From: an uncultured Cetobacterium sp.
GTDB taxonomy: Bacteria > Fusobacteriota > Fusobacteriia > Fusobacteriales > Fusobacteriaceae
Length of the DNA: 50,251 nucleotides
Assembly (NCBI GenBank): GCA_900766645.1
Contig: CAAFWD010000151.1
Coordinates: forward strand, 1-50,251
Direction: 5' to 3'
The position numbers and the translations under genes are program-made. Below are positions 23,464 to 32,330 of this stretch, in pieces (the stretch's first letter is position 1; each line of letters begins with the position of its first letter). The notes beneath the pieces were generated by a model, which was given only the letters and a program-made list of their open reading frames with translations, was not told where the DNA came from and ran no database searches.

Positions 23464-24777
23464 CTAGTCTACTATCTCTCCATATAAAGACCATGTCTTA
23501 CACTCATTTATTTTCACATTAACAAATGTCCCCTCTAAGTCTTTGCTTCCTGCAAATAATACTATTTTGTTTGTAGATGTTCTTCCTGTTAAAACCTCAT
23601 CGTTCTTTCTGCTTGGTCCTTCTACTAATACTCTTTCAATTTTCCCTTTGTAGCTATCACTTGCTTCTTTTGATTTTTTATTCTGAAGTTCAATCAATCT
23701 CTGAAGTCTTTCCTTTTTAATCTCTTGATCTAATTGTCCATCCATTTTAGCTGCTGCTGTTCCCTTTCTAGGCGAATACATGAACATAAACGATGTTTCA
23801 AACCCTATTTTTTCTACAACTTCAAGAGTATCTAAAAAATCTTCCTCTGTTTCATGAGGGAATCCTACAATTATATCTGCTGTTAAGGCCACTCCAGGAA
23901 TTCTAGCTTTTATTTTTTCAGCCAACTCAATATACTGTTCTTTTGTATATTTTCTATTCATTAATTTTAATATTCTAGATGAACCAGATTGTAATGGAAG
24001 ATGTAAACATCTTGCTATTTTTTCATTTTTTGCAATAACATCAATTACATCATCTGCAAAATCTTTTGGATGTGGAGAAACAAATCTCACAAGATACTCT
24101 CCTTCAATTTTACAAATTTCCTCTAGGAGCATTGCAAAATTTTCTCCTGTTTCTAAGTCATTCCCATAAGAGTTTACATTTTGACCTAGTAACATAATCT
24201 CTTTATATCCCTTTTCTACTACAAATCTTCTTACATCATCAACAATATCCTTTAAAGGAACTGATCTTTCTCTTCCTCTAACATAAGGTACTATACAATA
24301 TGTACAGAAATTATTACATCCATAAGTTATTGGTATTGATGCCGTCTTCTTTGAATCAAATTCTGCATCCAATCTAGGAGGCAATTCGTCCTCATCACCT
24401 GTAAAGATAACATGTTTAAAATCACCTGATTCTATTTTTTCGATAGCTGTTGGTATTTTCCCTATATTTTGATTTCCCATTACTATATCAATAATCGGAA
24501 ATTTTTTAGCTAACTCTTCTCCTTGCTCTTGTGCAAAGCATCCTGTTATTCCAATTATAGTTCCTCTTTCCTCTTTAAGAGCTTTTAACTCTCCTAATTT
24601 TCCATAAATTTGAGTTGCTGCTCCCTCTCTTACAGTACATGTATTTAAAAATACTGCATCTGCTTCTGATAAATCCTCTGTTACAGAGTATCCCATATTT
24701 TGTAAAATATTTTTTATTTTTGCACTTTCGTTGACATTCATTTGACAACCGTATGTTATTATTGCTGCGTTCTTCAA
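23464..24777 (-). CDS. miaB: tRNA-2-methylthio-N6-dimethylallyladenosine synthase
   Basis: A 437-residue radical SAM methylthiotransferase that adds a methylthio group to i6A37 of tRNAs. The N-terminal cluster cysteines are at about 11, 47 and 80, the radical SAM CxxxCxxC is at 154-161 (GCNNFCTYC), and the C-terminal TRAM domain starts near 370. The start is TTG, with GGAGG 7 nt upstream and no better ATG. First gene of miaB-rho-M23. Confidence 0.96.
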   Translation of the reverse strand: MKNAAIITYGCQMNVNESAKIKNILQNMGYSVTEDLSEADAVFLNTCTVREGAATQIYGKLGELKALKEERGTIIGITGCFAQEQGEELAKKFPIIDIVMGNQNIGKIPTAIEKIESGDFKHVIFTGDEDELPPRLDAEFDSKKTASIPITYGCNNFCTYCIVPYVRGRERSVPLKDIVDDVRRFVVEKGYKEIMLLGQNVNSYGNDLETGENFAMLLEEICKIEGEYLVRFVSPHPKDFADDVIDVIAKNEKIARCLHLPLQSGSSRILKLMNRKYTKEQYIELAEKIKARIPGVALTADIIVGFPHETEEDFLDTLEVVEKIGFETSFMFMYSPRKGTAAAKMDGQLDQEIKKERLQRLIELQNKKSKEASDSYKGKIERVLVEGPSRKNDEVLTGRTSTNKIVLFAGSKDLEGTFVNVKINECKTWSLYGEIVD

Positions 24778-24825
24778 ACTTTTTCCTCCAAAATCATTAA
24801 AAAATTACTTCTCTACATGCTAAAA

Positions 24826-24855
24826 ATTATACCATGCTAGTACAAGTTTTATCAA
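24826..24855 (-). promoter_or_regulatory. Promoter of miaB-rho-M23
   Basis: TTGATA (24850-24855), 18-nt spacer, extended TGG-TATAAT (24826-24831). Confidence 0.65.
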
Positions 24856-24865
24856 CATATCTTTC

Positions 24866-25519
24866 TTATTTAAAAATCTCCTTTGCTTCTAAATACCACA
24901 AAAGTAGATCCATATTTTCCATTGGTATTCCTACATTACTGCAATATTTTTTTAACTTTTCCTCTATATTTTTATAAGTTTTAGGTGTCATAGTTTTTGG
25001 TAGCTCTTCTATAACATCTAACCTAATCAAATTTCTTAAAATATGTCTATCTAGAATGGCTAATTCTTCTACAAATCCAACATTTCTTAAAAAATGGCTG
25101 GCTTCTTTATAAGACATTCCTCTTATATTTTTTACAATCCACTCTCTTGCTTCTAATGAATCTTTAAATTGACTAAAAAAATCTTTTGTGTTTATATTTC
25201 CATTTTCATCTGTCATCTGTTCTCTTAATAAAACTAAATTTTTTGCTTTTGTTTTATTAAATCTAACGATATTTAAATACGGTACTATCTCCTCCTCTGT
25301 TCCGTTAAATAAAGTTCCTGTATCCCTCAATTGCGATATAGCTTTCCAAGCATTCCTTGCTTTTGATTGTGGAGTCAAAATACAAAATGCTAACTCACAA
25401 AATATATCTTTATTATTTCCATTTTTCCAAATTGCTTTGAACTCTTGTAATCTCTTTTCAATATCTATTTTTATATTAAAATAAATCTTTTCAATTTCAA
25501 AAAAATATTCATTTTTCAC
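24866..25519 (-). CDS. 8-oxoguanine DNA glycosylase/AP lyase, Ogg2 type
   Basis: A 217-residue HhH-GPD base-excision enzyme that removes 8-oxoguanine and nicks the strand. The segment ELAFCILTPQSKARNAW near 42-58 and the hairpin plus active site GMSYKEASHFLRNVGF...AILDRHILRNL near 133-160 match Ogg2 proteins of archaea and anaerobic bacteria, with catalytic Lys and Asp both present. It has no iron-sulfur Cys cluster, unlike Nth. The start is GTG behind AGGAGG. It lies downstream of the SNF2 pair but has its own promoter. Confidence 0.88.
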   Translation of the reverse strand: MKNEYFFEIEKIYFNIKIDIEKRLQEFKAIWKNGNNKDIFCELAFCILTPQSKARNAWKAISQLRDTGTLFNGTEEEIVPYLNIVRFNKTKAKNLVLLREQMTDENGNINTKDFFSQFKDSLEAREWIVKNIRGMSYKEASHFLRNVGFVEELAILDRHILRNLIRLDVIEELPKTMTPKTYKNIEEKLKKYCSNVGIPMENMDLLLWYLEAKEIFK

Positions 25520-25548
25520 GATAAATACCTCCTGTAGTTTTTAATCAC

Positions 25549-25578
25549 ATTATAATATTACCATATTTTTTTCTTGAA
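25549..25578 (-). promoter_or_regulatory. Promoter of the Ogg2 gene
   Basis: TTCAAG (25573-25578), 18-nt spacer, TATAAT (25549-25554). The -35 is poor. Confidence 0.45.
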
Positions 25579-25601
25579 TAACATTTCAAATAAAATAAAA
25601 A

Positions 25602-25637
25602 ACAGGATAAAACAATACTTTGTATGCTCTATCCTGT
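25602..25637 (-). terminator. Terminator of the SNF2 operon
   Basis: An 8-bp stem ACAGGATA/TATCCTGT with a 20-nt partly paired loop, followed on the minus strand by TTTTTTATTTTA. Confidence 0.75.
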
Positions 25638-25643
25638 AGTTTT

Positions 25644-27404
25644 TTATAAGTTTAGAAAATATCCATACTCTTTAAAAAGTCCTGATACTTCATCTATATT
25701 TTCATTTTTAACAAGAATATGAAGATCTTCCCCCTTTAATATTAAAGGTTTAAATCTTTTATCTTTTGTTATTGCGTTGATAAGATCTTTATCATTTTTT
25801 AATTTTAATACCTTATATTCAGGAACATGAGTTATTAATTCTGTTTTTTCAATTAAATCATTAAAAAACTCTTCCCAATTTTTGGGTAAATCATTTGTTA
25901 TTTTTTCTTTAAATTCTTGAATTCTTTCTTGAATTTCACCAGAATTAATTAACCCCTTAGTTAAACTTTCTTCTGATATTTTAAATTTATTACATGCTAT
26001 TTTTGTTCCCAATTTTTCTAAAGACATAACTCTTAAAGGACTTTCACCAATAACAGTTACAATCATTCTTTCCTCGTCTAAAATAACTTGTCCTTCATCT
26101 TCTAAAATTTTAAAATCATATGTCTTTACTCTTCCAAAAATGTATCTTCCTAACTCTGTAAATTTAATATATTTTATTCCATCATATTTACTTAAATATC
26201 CATTTTTTAAATATAAAGAGTTTGCTGAAGAAGGTTTTTCATAACATATCTCTAAAACTCCTAGCGATGCTAATATAAAGAATACAGATTTTATAAATGG
26301 CTCTACAACATACATTAAATATTTATCATATCCAACAATTTTTGTTCTTTCATAATTTGCTTCATTAATATATAAACTTGAATATGCTGAATCAATATCT
26401 ATAATCTCTATAAATTCATCTCTATAAAGAATACTTTTAATAATATTATCTATTGATACATAATCATCATCTGGAAATTCATTTAAAATCATTTTTATAG
26501 TAGAAAGTCCTCTTTTTATTTCATCATTAGACTTTGATACATTTTTTATTCCTTTTAGATAATTTAAATATAAACTTATATATGTATTATCTTCACTTTT
26601 TATAATTGTTCCATCTAAAAAACCATTAACGATCTCTTTTAAGTTAGAGGCTCTTATAAATTCATCTGTTAAATACTCATCTTTAAATAAAAATAAAAAT
26701 AACCCCATTGTCTCAGTTTTTAAAAATTCTAAATCTTTAATTCCTTCATAATACTCATGAATATTACAATATTTTTTCATATTATTTTTAGATTCTTTTA
26801 ACAACTTCCCACTACTCGATAATTGCATCTTCCCATCTTTATAAAAAGAATAATATTTCCTTAGGTTTTCCTGTATTTTTTCCTCATTATTCTCTGAAAA
26901 TTCACATTTAAATCCTATAGTTTTATAAATATAATAGTCTTTAGGTTTTTTCATAAATTTTCTCATAACTCTAACAATATCATTATTTAAAGTTAAATAC
27001 TCACCTTTTTTGCTGTCTCCATAATGTTGGAAAAATAAAAATTCATCTTTCAATTCGGACTTTATAGTATATTCTTCTTCCTCTTTAAAATATATATCTC
27101 TATCCTTTATTTTTAATTTACCTTTCCATGCAACTGTTTCAAAAACATTTCTAACATCTTCTGGTAAAGAATTAAAAATACTATTAAAAACCTCATCCTT
27201 AGAATACATCTGCTCCATTAGCTCTAAAAATGTTTGTTTATTAGTTGTTTCTGATATTAAAGATATTTCAAACAATCCTAAATTACTTCCAATGTACCCT
27301 TCTGCTATCCAATCTAAAAAATATTTTTTAAAAATTTTAAATAGAACTTCTTTTGAATAAGTCTCATTTAAAGCTTTTCTAAACCTATCTTTACTTATCG
27401 CCAT
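25644..27404 (-). CDS. SNF2-partner protein with XPB-N/Helicase_C_3-like C-terminus
   Basis: A 586-residue protein of mostly winged-helix-like and helical segments, with no Walker motifs and no signal peptide. Residues about 445-586 resemble the XPB N-terminal/Helicase_C_3 region: a short strand pair (ILDEERMIVTVIGESPLRVMSL), the helical KISEESLTKGLINSGE, then LPKNWEEFFNDLIEKTE, and closing strands (VLKLKND, LILKGEDLHILVKN). Residues 400-440 contain a winged-helix-like KFTELGRYIFG. It starts 8 nt after the SNF2 ATPase gene and shares its promoter and terminator, so the two probably work together. The function is unknown. Confidence 0.7.
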   Translation of the reverse strand: MAISKDRFRKALNETYSKEVLFKIFKKYFLDWIAEGYIGSNLGLFEISLISETTNKQTFLELMEQMYSKDEVFNSIFNSLPEDVRNVFETVAWKGKLKIKDRDIYFKEEEEYTIKSELKDEFLFFQHYGDSKKGEYLTLNNDIVRVMRKFMKKPKDYYIYKTIGFKCEFSENNEEKIQENLRKYYSFYKDGKMQLSSSGKLLKESKNNMKKYCNIHEYYEGIKDLEFLKTETMGLFLFLFKDEYLTDEFIRASNLKEIVNGFLDGTIIKSEDNTYISLYLNYLKGIKNVSKSNDEIKRGLSTIKMILNEFPDDDYVSIDNIIKSILYRDEFIEIIDIDSAYSSLYINEANYERTKIVGYDKYLMYVVEPFIKSVFFILASLGVLEICYEKPSSANSLYLKNGYLSKYDGIKYIKFTELGRYIFGRVKTYDFKILEDEGQVILDEERMIVTVIGESPLRVMSLEKLGTKIACNKFKISEESLTKGLINSGEIQERIQEFKEKITNDLPKNWEEFFNDLIEKTELITHVPEYKVLKLKNDKDLINAITKDKRFKPLILKGEDLHILVKNENIDEVSGLFKEYGYFLNL

Positions 27405-27412
27405 CCCATCTC

Positions 27413-30145
27413 CTATTCACCAAGAATAAACTCTATGTCTTTCTCTGTTAAAGTTTTTAGCGTTGCCCCTTCATCTGATATTAAATTATCTAAAAGCTGG
27501 CTCTTACTTTCTTGCAGTTTTAATATTTTCTCTTCTATTGTATCTTTTAAAATTAATTTATAAGAAAATACTGTTCTATCCTGCCCTAATCTATACGCTC
27601 TATCTACCGCTTGATTCTCTACTGTTTTATTCCACCATGGATCATAAATAAATATTGTGTCTGCAGCAGTTAGGTTAAGTCCCACTCCACCTGTTTTCAA
27701 TGTCATTACAAACACTTTATATCTTTTATCCTTTTGGAATAAATCTACAAGTCCCTGTCTATCCTTAGTTGCTCCTGTCATTTCTAAATATTTTATACCT
27801 CTTTTTTTCAGGTCACTTGTTATGCTCTCTATACTTTTTATATAATTTGTAAATATTAATACTTTATGTCCATTCTCTACTGCATCTTGAACATTGTTTA
27901 TTAAAACTTCTCTCTTGCTTGACATTATATTAGGATTCTTCATCTCTGGACAACTAGTTAGCTGTCTTAACTCATTTAAAGCCTGTAATATATAAAACTG
28001 AGTCTTTCCAAGACCTTGAGTTTTTATCTGAGAGTTTATCATTCCATAATAATATGCCCTTCTTTCTTCGTAAAGCTTTTTTTGTTCTGAATTCATTCCT
28101 ATAAATAAAGTTTTTTCTATTTTTTCAGGTAAATCTTTTAATACTTCTTTTTTAACTCTTCTTAATATAAATGGATATATTTTCTTTTTAAGCTCTTCAA
28201 TAGCTTCTTTATCATTATCCTTTTGAATAGGATTTGCATAATGATGATTAAATTCATCTAATGTTCCAAACATAGCTGGATTTAAAAATCTAAATAACGA
28301 ATAAAGTTCTCCTAAATTATTCTCTATCGGAGTTCCACTTAGAGCTAGTCTGTATTTTGAATTTAAAAGCATAACAGCCTTGGTTGTTTGAGCATTTACA
28401 TTCTTTATATTCTGAGATTCATCTAAAACTATTAAATCAAAATTCATCTCTTTCAGTGCTTCTATATCATTTCTTACAGTTCCATAAGTTGTTATTATAA
28501 CCTCAGCTTGATTAAATATATTTTTATCTCTAAAGTTTCCATAGTATATTCCACATTTTAATTGAGGACTAAACTTTTTAACTTCACTTTCCCAGTTATA
28601 TATTAAACTTTTTGGCATTATTATTAATGTTTTTCTGCCTGGGATCTTATGCAAACTTGTAATCAATGTTATTGCTTGAAGTGTTTTTCCTAATCCCATA
28701 TCATCTGCCAAACATCCACCTAAATTATTATTTACAAGATATGATAACCACTTATATCCATATTCTTGATATCCTCTTAGTGTTGCATTTATCGTTGGCA
28801 TCGTCACATCATAATTTTCAATATCGTTAATCCCACGGTAGAAACTCTTAGTCTTTTTTATCTCATTAGTTAAGATCTTATCCTCTATTAATTCCTCTAT
28901 TATTGGTAGATCGAAGAAAGATATTTTAACATTGCTTTTTCCATTATCCTTAAATACTCTTTCTAATTTCTCCATATATTTTCTATTTATCAGTGCATTT
29001 GTTCCATCACTTAGAACAACATATGAATCTTTTTTAAATGTATTTAATACATCTACAATAGAAAACTTTTCTCCTTCTATTTCAAGCTGAACATCCCCTT
29101 CTAAAAAATCTATTCCATGCTTGAATCTTCCTACAACCTTAGGCTTTACAGCTCTTACGTTATATTTTTTCAAATTATCTGTTCCTATAACTTTATATTT
29201 TCCTGCAAGCTGAAGCAATTCTTGAGTTACAAACTCTCTTGCTAATTTTTCTTGTAATATTAAAAAATTATCTTCTGTATAAACAGCTGATTTTAATCCC
29301 AGATTTTTTTGATGTTTTAAAATTGTTTTTATAACATCCTCTACTGTTTCACTTAAAAACTCTGTATTAATAGGTGTTATTTCTATTTTTTTAGAATCTT
29401 CTTTTACTACTAATACCTTTTCTATGTTATTTAATTTTAAAAATTCATAAGATATAGAAGATAATGTAACTCCTACTTTTAAGTATAAACTATTATCCTG
29501 AGATATTTTTTCAATTATAATTTCTTGAGAAGGCTTTGTAGAACCTTCATGAATAATTTCATAATCTAAACATTCAATTTCTACTCCCTCTCCAAAAGAG
29601 TGTGCCAGTGTTAAATATTTTTCTAACTCACCTTTTAAAAATTTAGTTTCCATCTCTTTCAATATATATATTGTATCTTTAGGTAAATCTATATAATATA
29701 TTTTATTATTCAAATATATATAATTGTCTGATATTATCGAAAATGAATCTTCTTCGTTAAAAATTAATTTTCCTTGGTAGATATCTTCTTCATCTTCAAC
29801 TGTATCTATTCTTAAAACTATTTTATTATTATCAAACTTCCATTCCATCGGTAACATATTTTCTGTTACAAAATTATCACTACATTTTAAATACTCTAAA
29901 ATCTCTATATTATCATCAATATAGAGCTCATTCTTTTCTACTTCCCAACCAGAGAAAAAGCTATCCTCTTTTATCTCTCTTATTAGGTTAACTACTTTTA
30001 AATCATTTTCATTTGAAATATTGTATTCCTCTATATTCTCTATAGTTTCCCCATCTATATTAACCAAAGAAACATACGATCCTACTTCATCTTTCGAAAG
30101 CATAAAGTATACTTTATTCCCTAAGTTTTCCAAATTAGATTTCAT
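27413..30145 (-). CDS. SNF2-family DNA-dependent ATPase
   Basis: A 910-residue protein. Residues 1-440 are beta-rich and poorly conserved, in the place of the SNF2-associated region of bacterial relatives. The motor follows: Walker A DDMGLGKT near 481-488, motif II DESQ (not DEAH), motif III ALSGTPIENN, and motifs V-VI in TGGVGLNLTAADTI and NQAVDRAYRLGQDR. Such motors move on duplex DNA and strip or remodel bound proteins. The ATG at 30145 is chosen because the promoter (30183-30211) rules out the upstream in-frame ATG at 30211. First of a two-gene operon. Confidence 0.92.
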   Translation of the reverse strand: MKSNLENLGNKVYFMLSKDEVGSYVSLVNIDGETIENIEEYNISNENDLKVVNLIREIKEDSFFSGWEVEKNELYIDDNIEILEYLKCSDNFVTENMLPMEWKFDNNKIVLRIDTVEDEEDIYQGKLIFNEEDSFSIISDNYIYLNNKIYYIDLPKDTIYILKEMETKFLKGELEKYLTLAHSFGEGVEIECLDYEIIHEGSTKPSQEIIIEKISQDNSLYLKVGVTLSSISYEFLKLNNIEKVLVVKEDSKKIEITPINTEFLSETVEDVIKTILKHQKNLGLKSAVYTEDNFLILQEKLAREFVTQELLQLAGKYKVIGTDNLKKYNVRAVKPKVVGRFKHGIDFLEGDVQLEIEGEKFSIVDVLNTFKKDSYVVLSDGTNALINRKYMEKLERVFKDNGKSNVKISFFDLPIIEELIEDKILTNEIKKTKSFYRGINDIENYDVTMPTINATLRGYQEYGYKWLSYLVNNNLGGCLADDMGLGKTLQAITLITSLHKIPGRKTLIIMPKSLIYNWESEVKKFSPQLKCGIYYGNFRDKNIFNQAEVIITTYGTVRNDIEALKEMNFDLIVLDESQNIKNVNAQTTKAVMLLNSKYRLALSGTPIENNLGELYSLFRFLNPAMFGTLDEFNHHYANPIQKDNDKEAIEELKKKIYPFILRRVKKEVLKDLPEKIEKTLFIGMNSEQKKLYEERRAYYYGMINSQIKTQGLGKTQFYILQALNELRQLTSCPEMKNPNIMSSKREVLINNVQDAVENGHKVLIFTNYIKSIESITSDLKKRGIKYLEMTGATKDRQGLVDLFQKDKRYKVFVMTLKTGGVGLNLTAADTIFIYDPWWNKTVENQAVDRAYRLGQDRTVFSYKLILKDTIEEKILKLQESKSQLLDNLISDEGATLKTLTEKDIEFILGE

Positions 30146-30182
30146 ATCCTTTTCCCTCGTATATAAATTTTTTCTGAAATAT

Positions 30183-30211
30183 ATTATATCAAATTTTCTA
30201 AATGTTATCAA
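30183..30211 (-). promoter_or_regulatory. Promoter of the SNF2 operon
   Basis: TTGATA (30206-30211), 17-nt spacer, TATAAT (30183-30188). The predicted transcript starts near 30176. Confidence 0.7.
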
Positions 30212-30219
30212 GAAATTAA

Positions 30220-30248
30220 AAAAGGACTCCTTTCTTAGGAGTCCTTTT
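30220..30248 (-). terminator. Terminator of the DUF1858 gene
   Basis: A 12-bp perfect stem AAAAGGACTCCT/AGGAGTCCTTTT with a 5-nt loop. It stands directly before the SNF2 promoter. Confidence 0.85.
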
Positions 30249-30256
30249 AAATCTCA

Positions 30257-30463
30257 TTATTTTGCTTCGTTTTCTTTTATTAACTGGTTCATCTCTTCGA
30301 TTACTGCATCTGCATTTAATCCGTGAGCTGCAACTCCCTCTCCAATAGTTTCTCCAGCTGCTACCATACATCCAACACATCCTAATCCGTATCTCTTAAA
30401 TACAGTTGTTATAATTGGATATTTTTGCACTGCTTCTAAAATATTCATATCTTTAGTTATCAT
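30257..30463 (-). CDS. DUF1858 redox-disulfide domain protein
   Basis: A 68-residue single-domain protein: ITKDMNILEAVQKYP, then GLGCVGCMVAAGETI with a CxxC pair, then GLNADAVIEEMN. This is the DUF1858 pattern, also called the hybrid-cluster-associated disulfide domain, found alone or fused to redox enzymes in anaerobes. The CxxC may cycle between dithiol and disulfide or hold metal. It is monocistronic, with a consensus promoter, so it is probably abundant. The partner is unknown, and no hybrid-cluster protein is encoded nearby. Confidence 0.88.
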   Translation of the reverse strand: MITKDMNILEAVQKYPIITTVFKRYGLGCVGCMVAAGETIGEGVAAHGLNADAVIEEMNQLIKENEAK

Positions 30464-30498
30464 CTTTAAATCCTCCTATTTTTTAACATTATAGTGTC

Positions 30499-30527
30499 AT
30501 TATATTAAACTTTACTTTTTTTGTCAA
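30499..30527 (-). promoter_or_regulatory. Consensus promoter of the DUF1858 gene
   Basis: TTGACA (30522-30527), 17-nt spacer, TATAAT (30499-30504), a perfect match. It begins right at the end of kdsD. Confidence 0.8.
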
Positions 30528-31484
30528 TTATTTTCCAACTACATTTAGCAGATCGTGAATTCTCACTACTCCCACTACTTTTTTAGACTCTAGTACAGGT
30601 AATACTGAAATTTGACTTTCTCTATTTTCCATTAATTCTAATGCATCTAATGCCATAATATCCTCTGTTGCAAAAGTATAATTTCTAGTCATTATATCTT
30701 GTGCTGATAAAGTAAAAAATCTATCTTTCATTTTTAAAGCTCTTCTAATATCTCCCTCAGTTATAATTCCTATTAATTCCTCATTTTCAACTATACAAAC
30801 TACACCTAGTCTTTTTTTAGACATTGTCATTATAACTGTATCCATATTATCCTCTGGACCTACCACTGGTAAATCTTTATGCATCACATCTTTTACTCTC
30901 ATTAAAAGTCTTCTACCTAAGCTTCCTCCTGGATGATATAACGCAAAATTCTCTGGTTTAAAATCTCTTGCCTTTATAAGAATAGTAGCTAGAGCATCCC
31001 CCATAACTAAAGTACTTGTAGTCGAAGACATTGGAGCTAAATTCAGAGGACATCCCTCTTTTTCCACTCCTATATCTAAAATTGCATCTGATTCTTTTCC
31101 CAATCTAGATTTTGGATTTCCTGTCATAGCAACTAAAACTGCACCTATTTTTTTTATAGATGGCAAAATTGATATTACTTCATCACTATTTCCACTATTT
31201 GATATTGCTATTACAACATCATCTTTTGTGATCATACCTAAGTCTCCATGTAATCCCTCTGCAGAATTCATAAAAACAGCATGAGTTCCTGTTGATGCTA
31301 GTGTTGCAGCGATTTTTTTCCCTATTATTCCAGATTTTCCTATTCCCGTAATTACAACTTTTCCTTTTGAATCTAAAATTAATCTAACTACATTCTCTAT
31401 CTCATTTGATATCTTTTCTTTTACTTTCTGTAATTCACAAATCTCTTTATCAAAAAGATCTCTAGCAATTTCTTTCATATCCAT
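30528..31484 (-). CDS. kdsD: Arabinose-5-phosphate isomerase (KdsD/KpsF family)
   Basis: A 318-residue enzyme that converts ribulose 5-phosphate to arabinose 5-phosphate, the first step to Kdo. The SIS domain (about 30-175) holds VVITGIGKSGIIGKKIAATLASTGT and AISNSGNSDEVISILP, and two CBS domains follow (about 205-318; VKDVMHKDLPVV, AQDIMTRNYTFA). It lies 3 nt after kdsA, so its product feeds KdsA directly. It shows that the organism makes Kdo-containing lipopolysaccharide. Confidence 0.95.
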   Translation of the reverse strand: MDMKEIARDLFDKEICELQKVKEKISNEIENVVRLILDSKGKVVITGIGKSGIIGKKIAATLASTGTHAVFMNSAEGLHGDLGMITKDDVVIAISNSGNSDEVISILPSIKKIGAVLVAMTGNPKSRLGKESDAILDIGVEKEGCPLNLAPMSSTTSTLVMGDALATILIKARDFKPENFALYHPGGSLGRRLLMRVKDVMHKDLPVVGPEDNMDTVIMTMSKKRLGVVCIVENEELIGIITEGDIRRALKMKDRFFTLSAQDIMTRNYTFATEDIMALDALELMENRESQISVLPVLESKKVVGVVRIHDLLNVVGK

Positions 31485-31487
31485 AAT

Positions 31488-32330
31488 CTATCTTCCTTTT
31501 ACTAAGTCATCAATTTTTACTGCTACTTTTAATATCTCTTCTAACTCTGATAGGTATAACATATTTGGTCCGTCTGATTTTGCATTGTCTGGATCTGGAT
31601 GAACTTCAGCAAATATAGCATCCACACCTATAGCAAGTCCAGCTCTCATTAATGGGAATACAAACTTTCTATCTCCTGCTGTTGCTGTACCTAATCCTCC
31701 AGGCTTTTGAACTGCATGAGTCACATCGAATACAACTGGATATCCAAACTCTCTCATCTCAGCAAAACCTCTCATATCTACAACCATATTATTATATCCA
31801 AAAGTTGATCCTCTTTCACATAACATAATATTAGGATTATTCATCTCTTCCATTTTAACAACAACATTTTTCATATCCCAAGGAGCTAAAAATTGTCCTT
31901 TTTTTATGTTAACTGGTAATCCTGTTTCTGCTGCTGCTATTAATAAATCAGTTTGTCTACATAAAAATGCTGGTATCTGAATTATATCAACAACTTTTGC
32001 AACCTCTTTACAATGCCATGTTTCATGTACATCTGTTACAACTGGAATATTAAATTTCTCTTTAACCTTTTTTAAGATCTCTAGCCCCTTTTCAATTCCA
32101 GGTCCTCTATATGAATGAATAGAAGATCTATTTGCTTTATCAAATGAAGCTTTAAAAACATAATTTATTCCTAACTTATCACAAATCCCTTTTACTTTTT
32201 CTGCTACCTCCATTACAAGTTCTTCTGACTCTATAACACACGGTCCTGCTATTAAAGTAAATCTATTATTTCCACCAATTTCAAATTTATTTCCTATTTT
32301 TACTGTTTTTACATCTTTTATTAGTTTCAT
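31488..32330 (-). CDS. kdsA: 3-deoxy-8-phosphooctulonate synthase
   Basis: A 280-residue aldolase-type enzyme that joins phosphoenolpyruvate and arabinose 5-phosphate to give Kdo 8-phosphate. Motifs seen: LIAGPCVIES near 28, FKASFDKANRSS near 60, GLPVNIKKGQFLAPWDM near 135, LCERGSTFGYNN near 165 and FDVTHAVQKPGG near 198. The segment around residue 26-30 lacks an obvious metal Cys, so metal dependence is unclear. It overlaps murE by TAATG. Confidence 0.96.
   Translation of the reverse strand: MKLIKDVKTVKIGNKFEIGGNNRFTLIAGPCVIESEELVMEVAEKVKGICDKLGINYVFKASFDKANRSSIHSYRGPGIEKGLEILKKVKEKFNIPVVTDVHETWHCKEVAKVVDIIQIPAFLCRQTDLLIAAAETGLPVNIKKGQFLAPWDMKNVVVKMEEMNNPNIMLCERGSTFGYNNMVVDMRGFAEMREFGYPVVFDVTHAVQKPGGLGTATAGDRKFVFPLMRAGLAIGVDAIFAEVHPDPDNAKSDGPNMLYLSELEEILKVAVKIDDLVKGR

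Noticed and set aside
30146..30211. N-terminal extension of the SNF2 protein from the ATG at 30211
   Set aside because: The promoter -35 and -10 boxes lie within this extension, so it cannot be in the main transcript.
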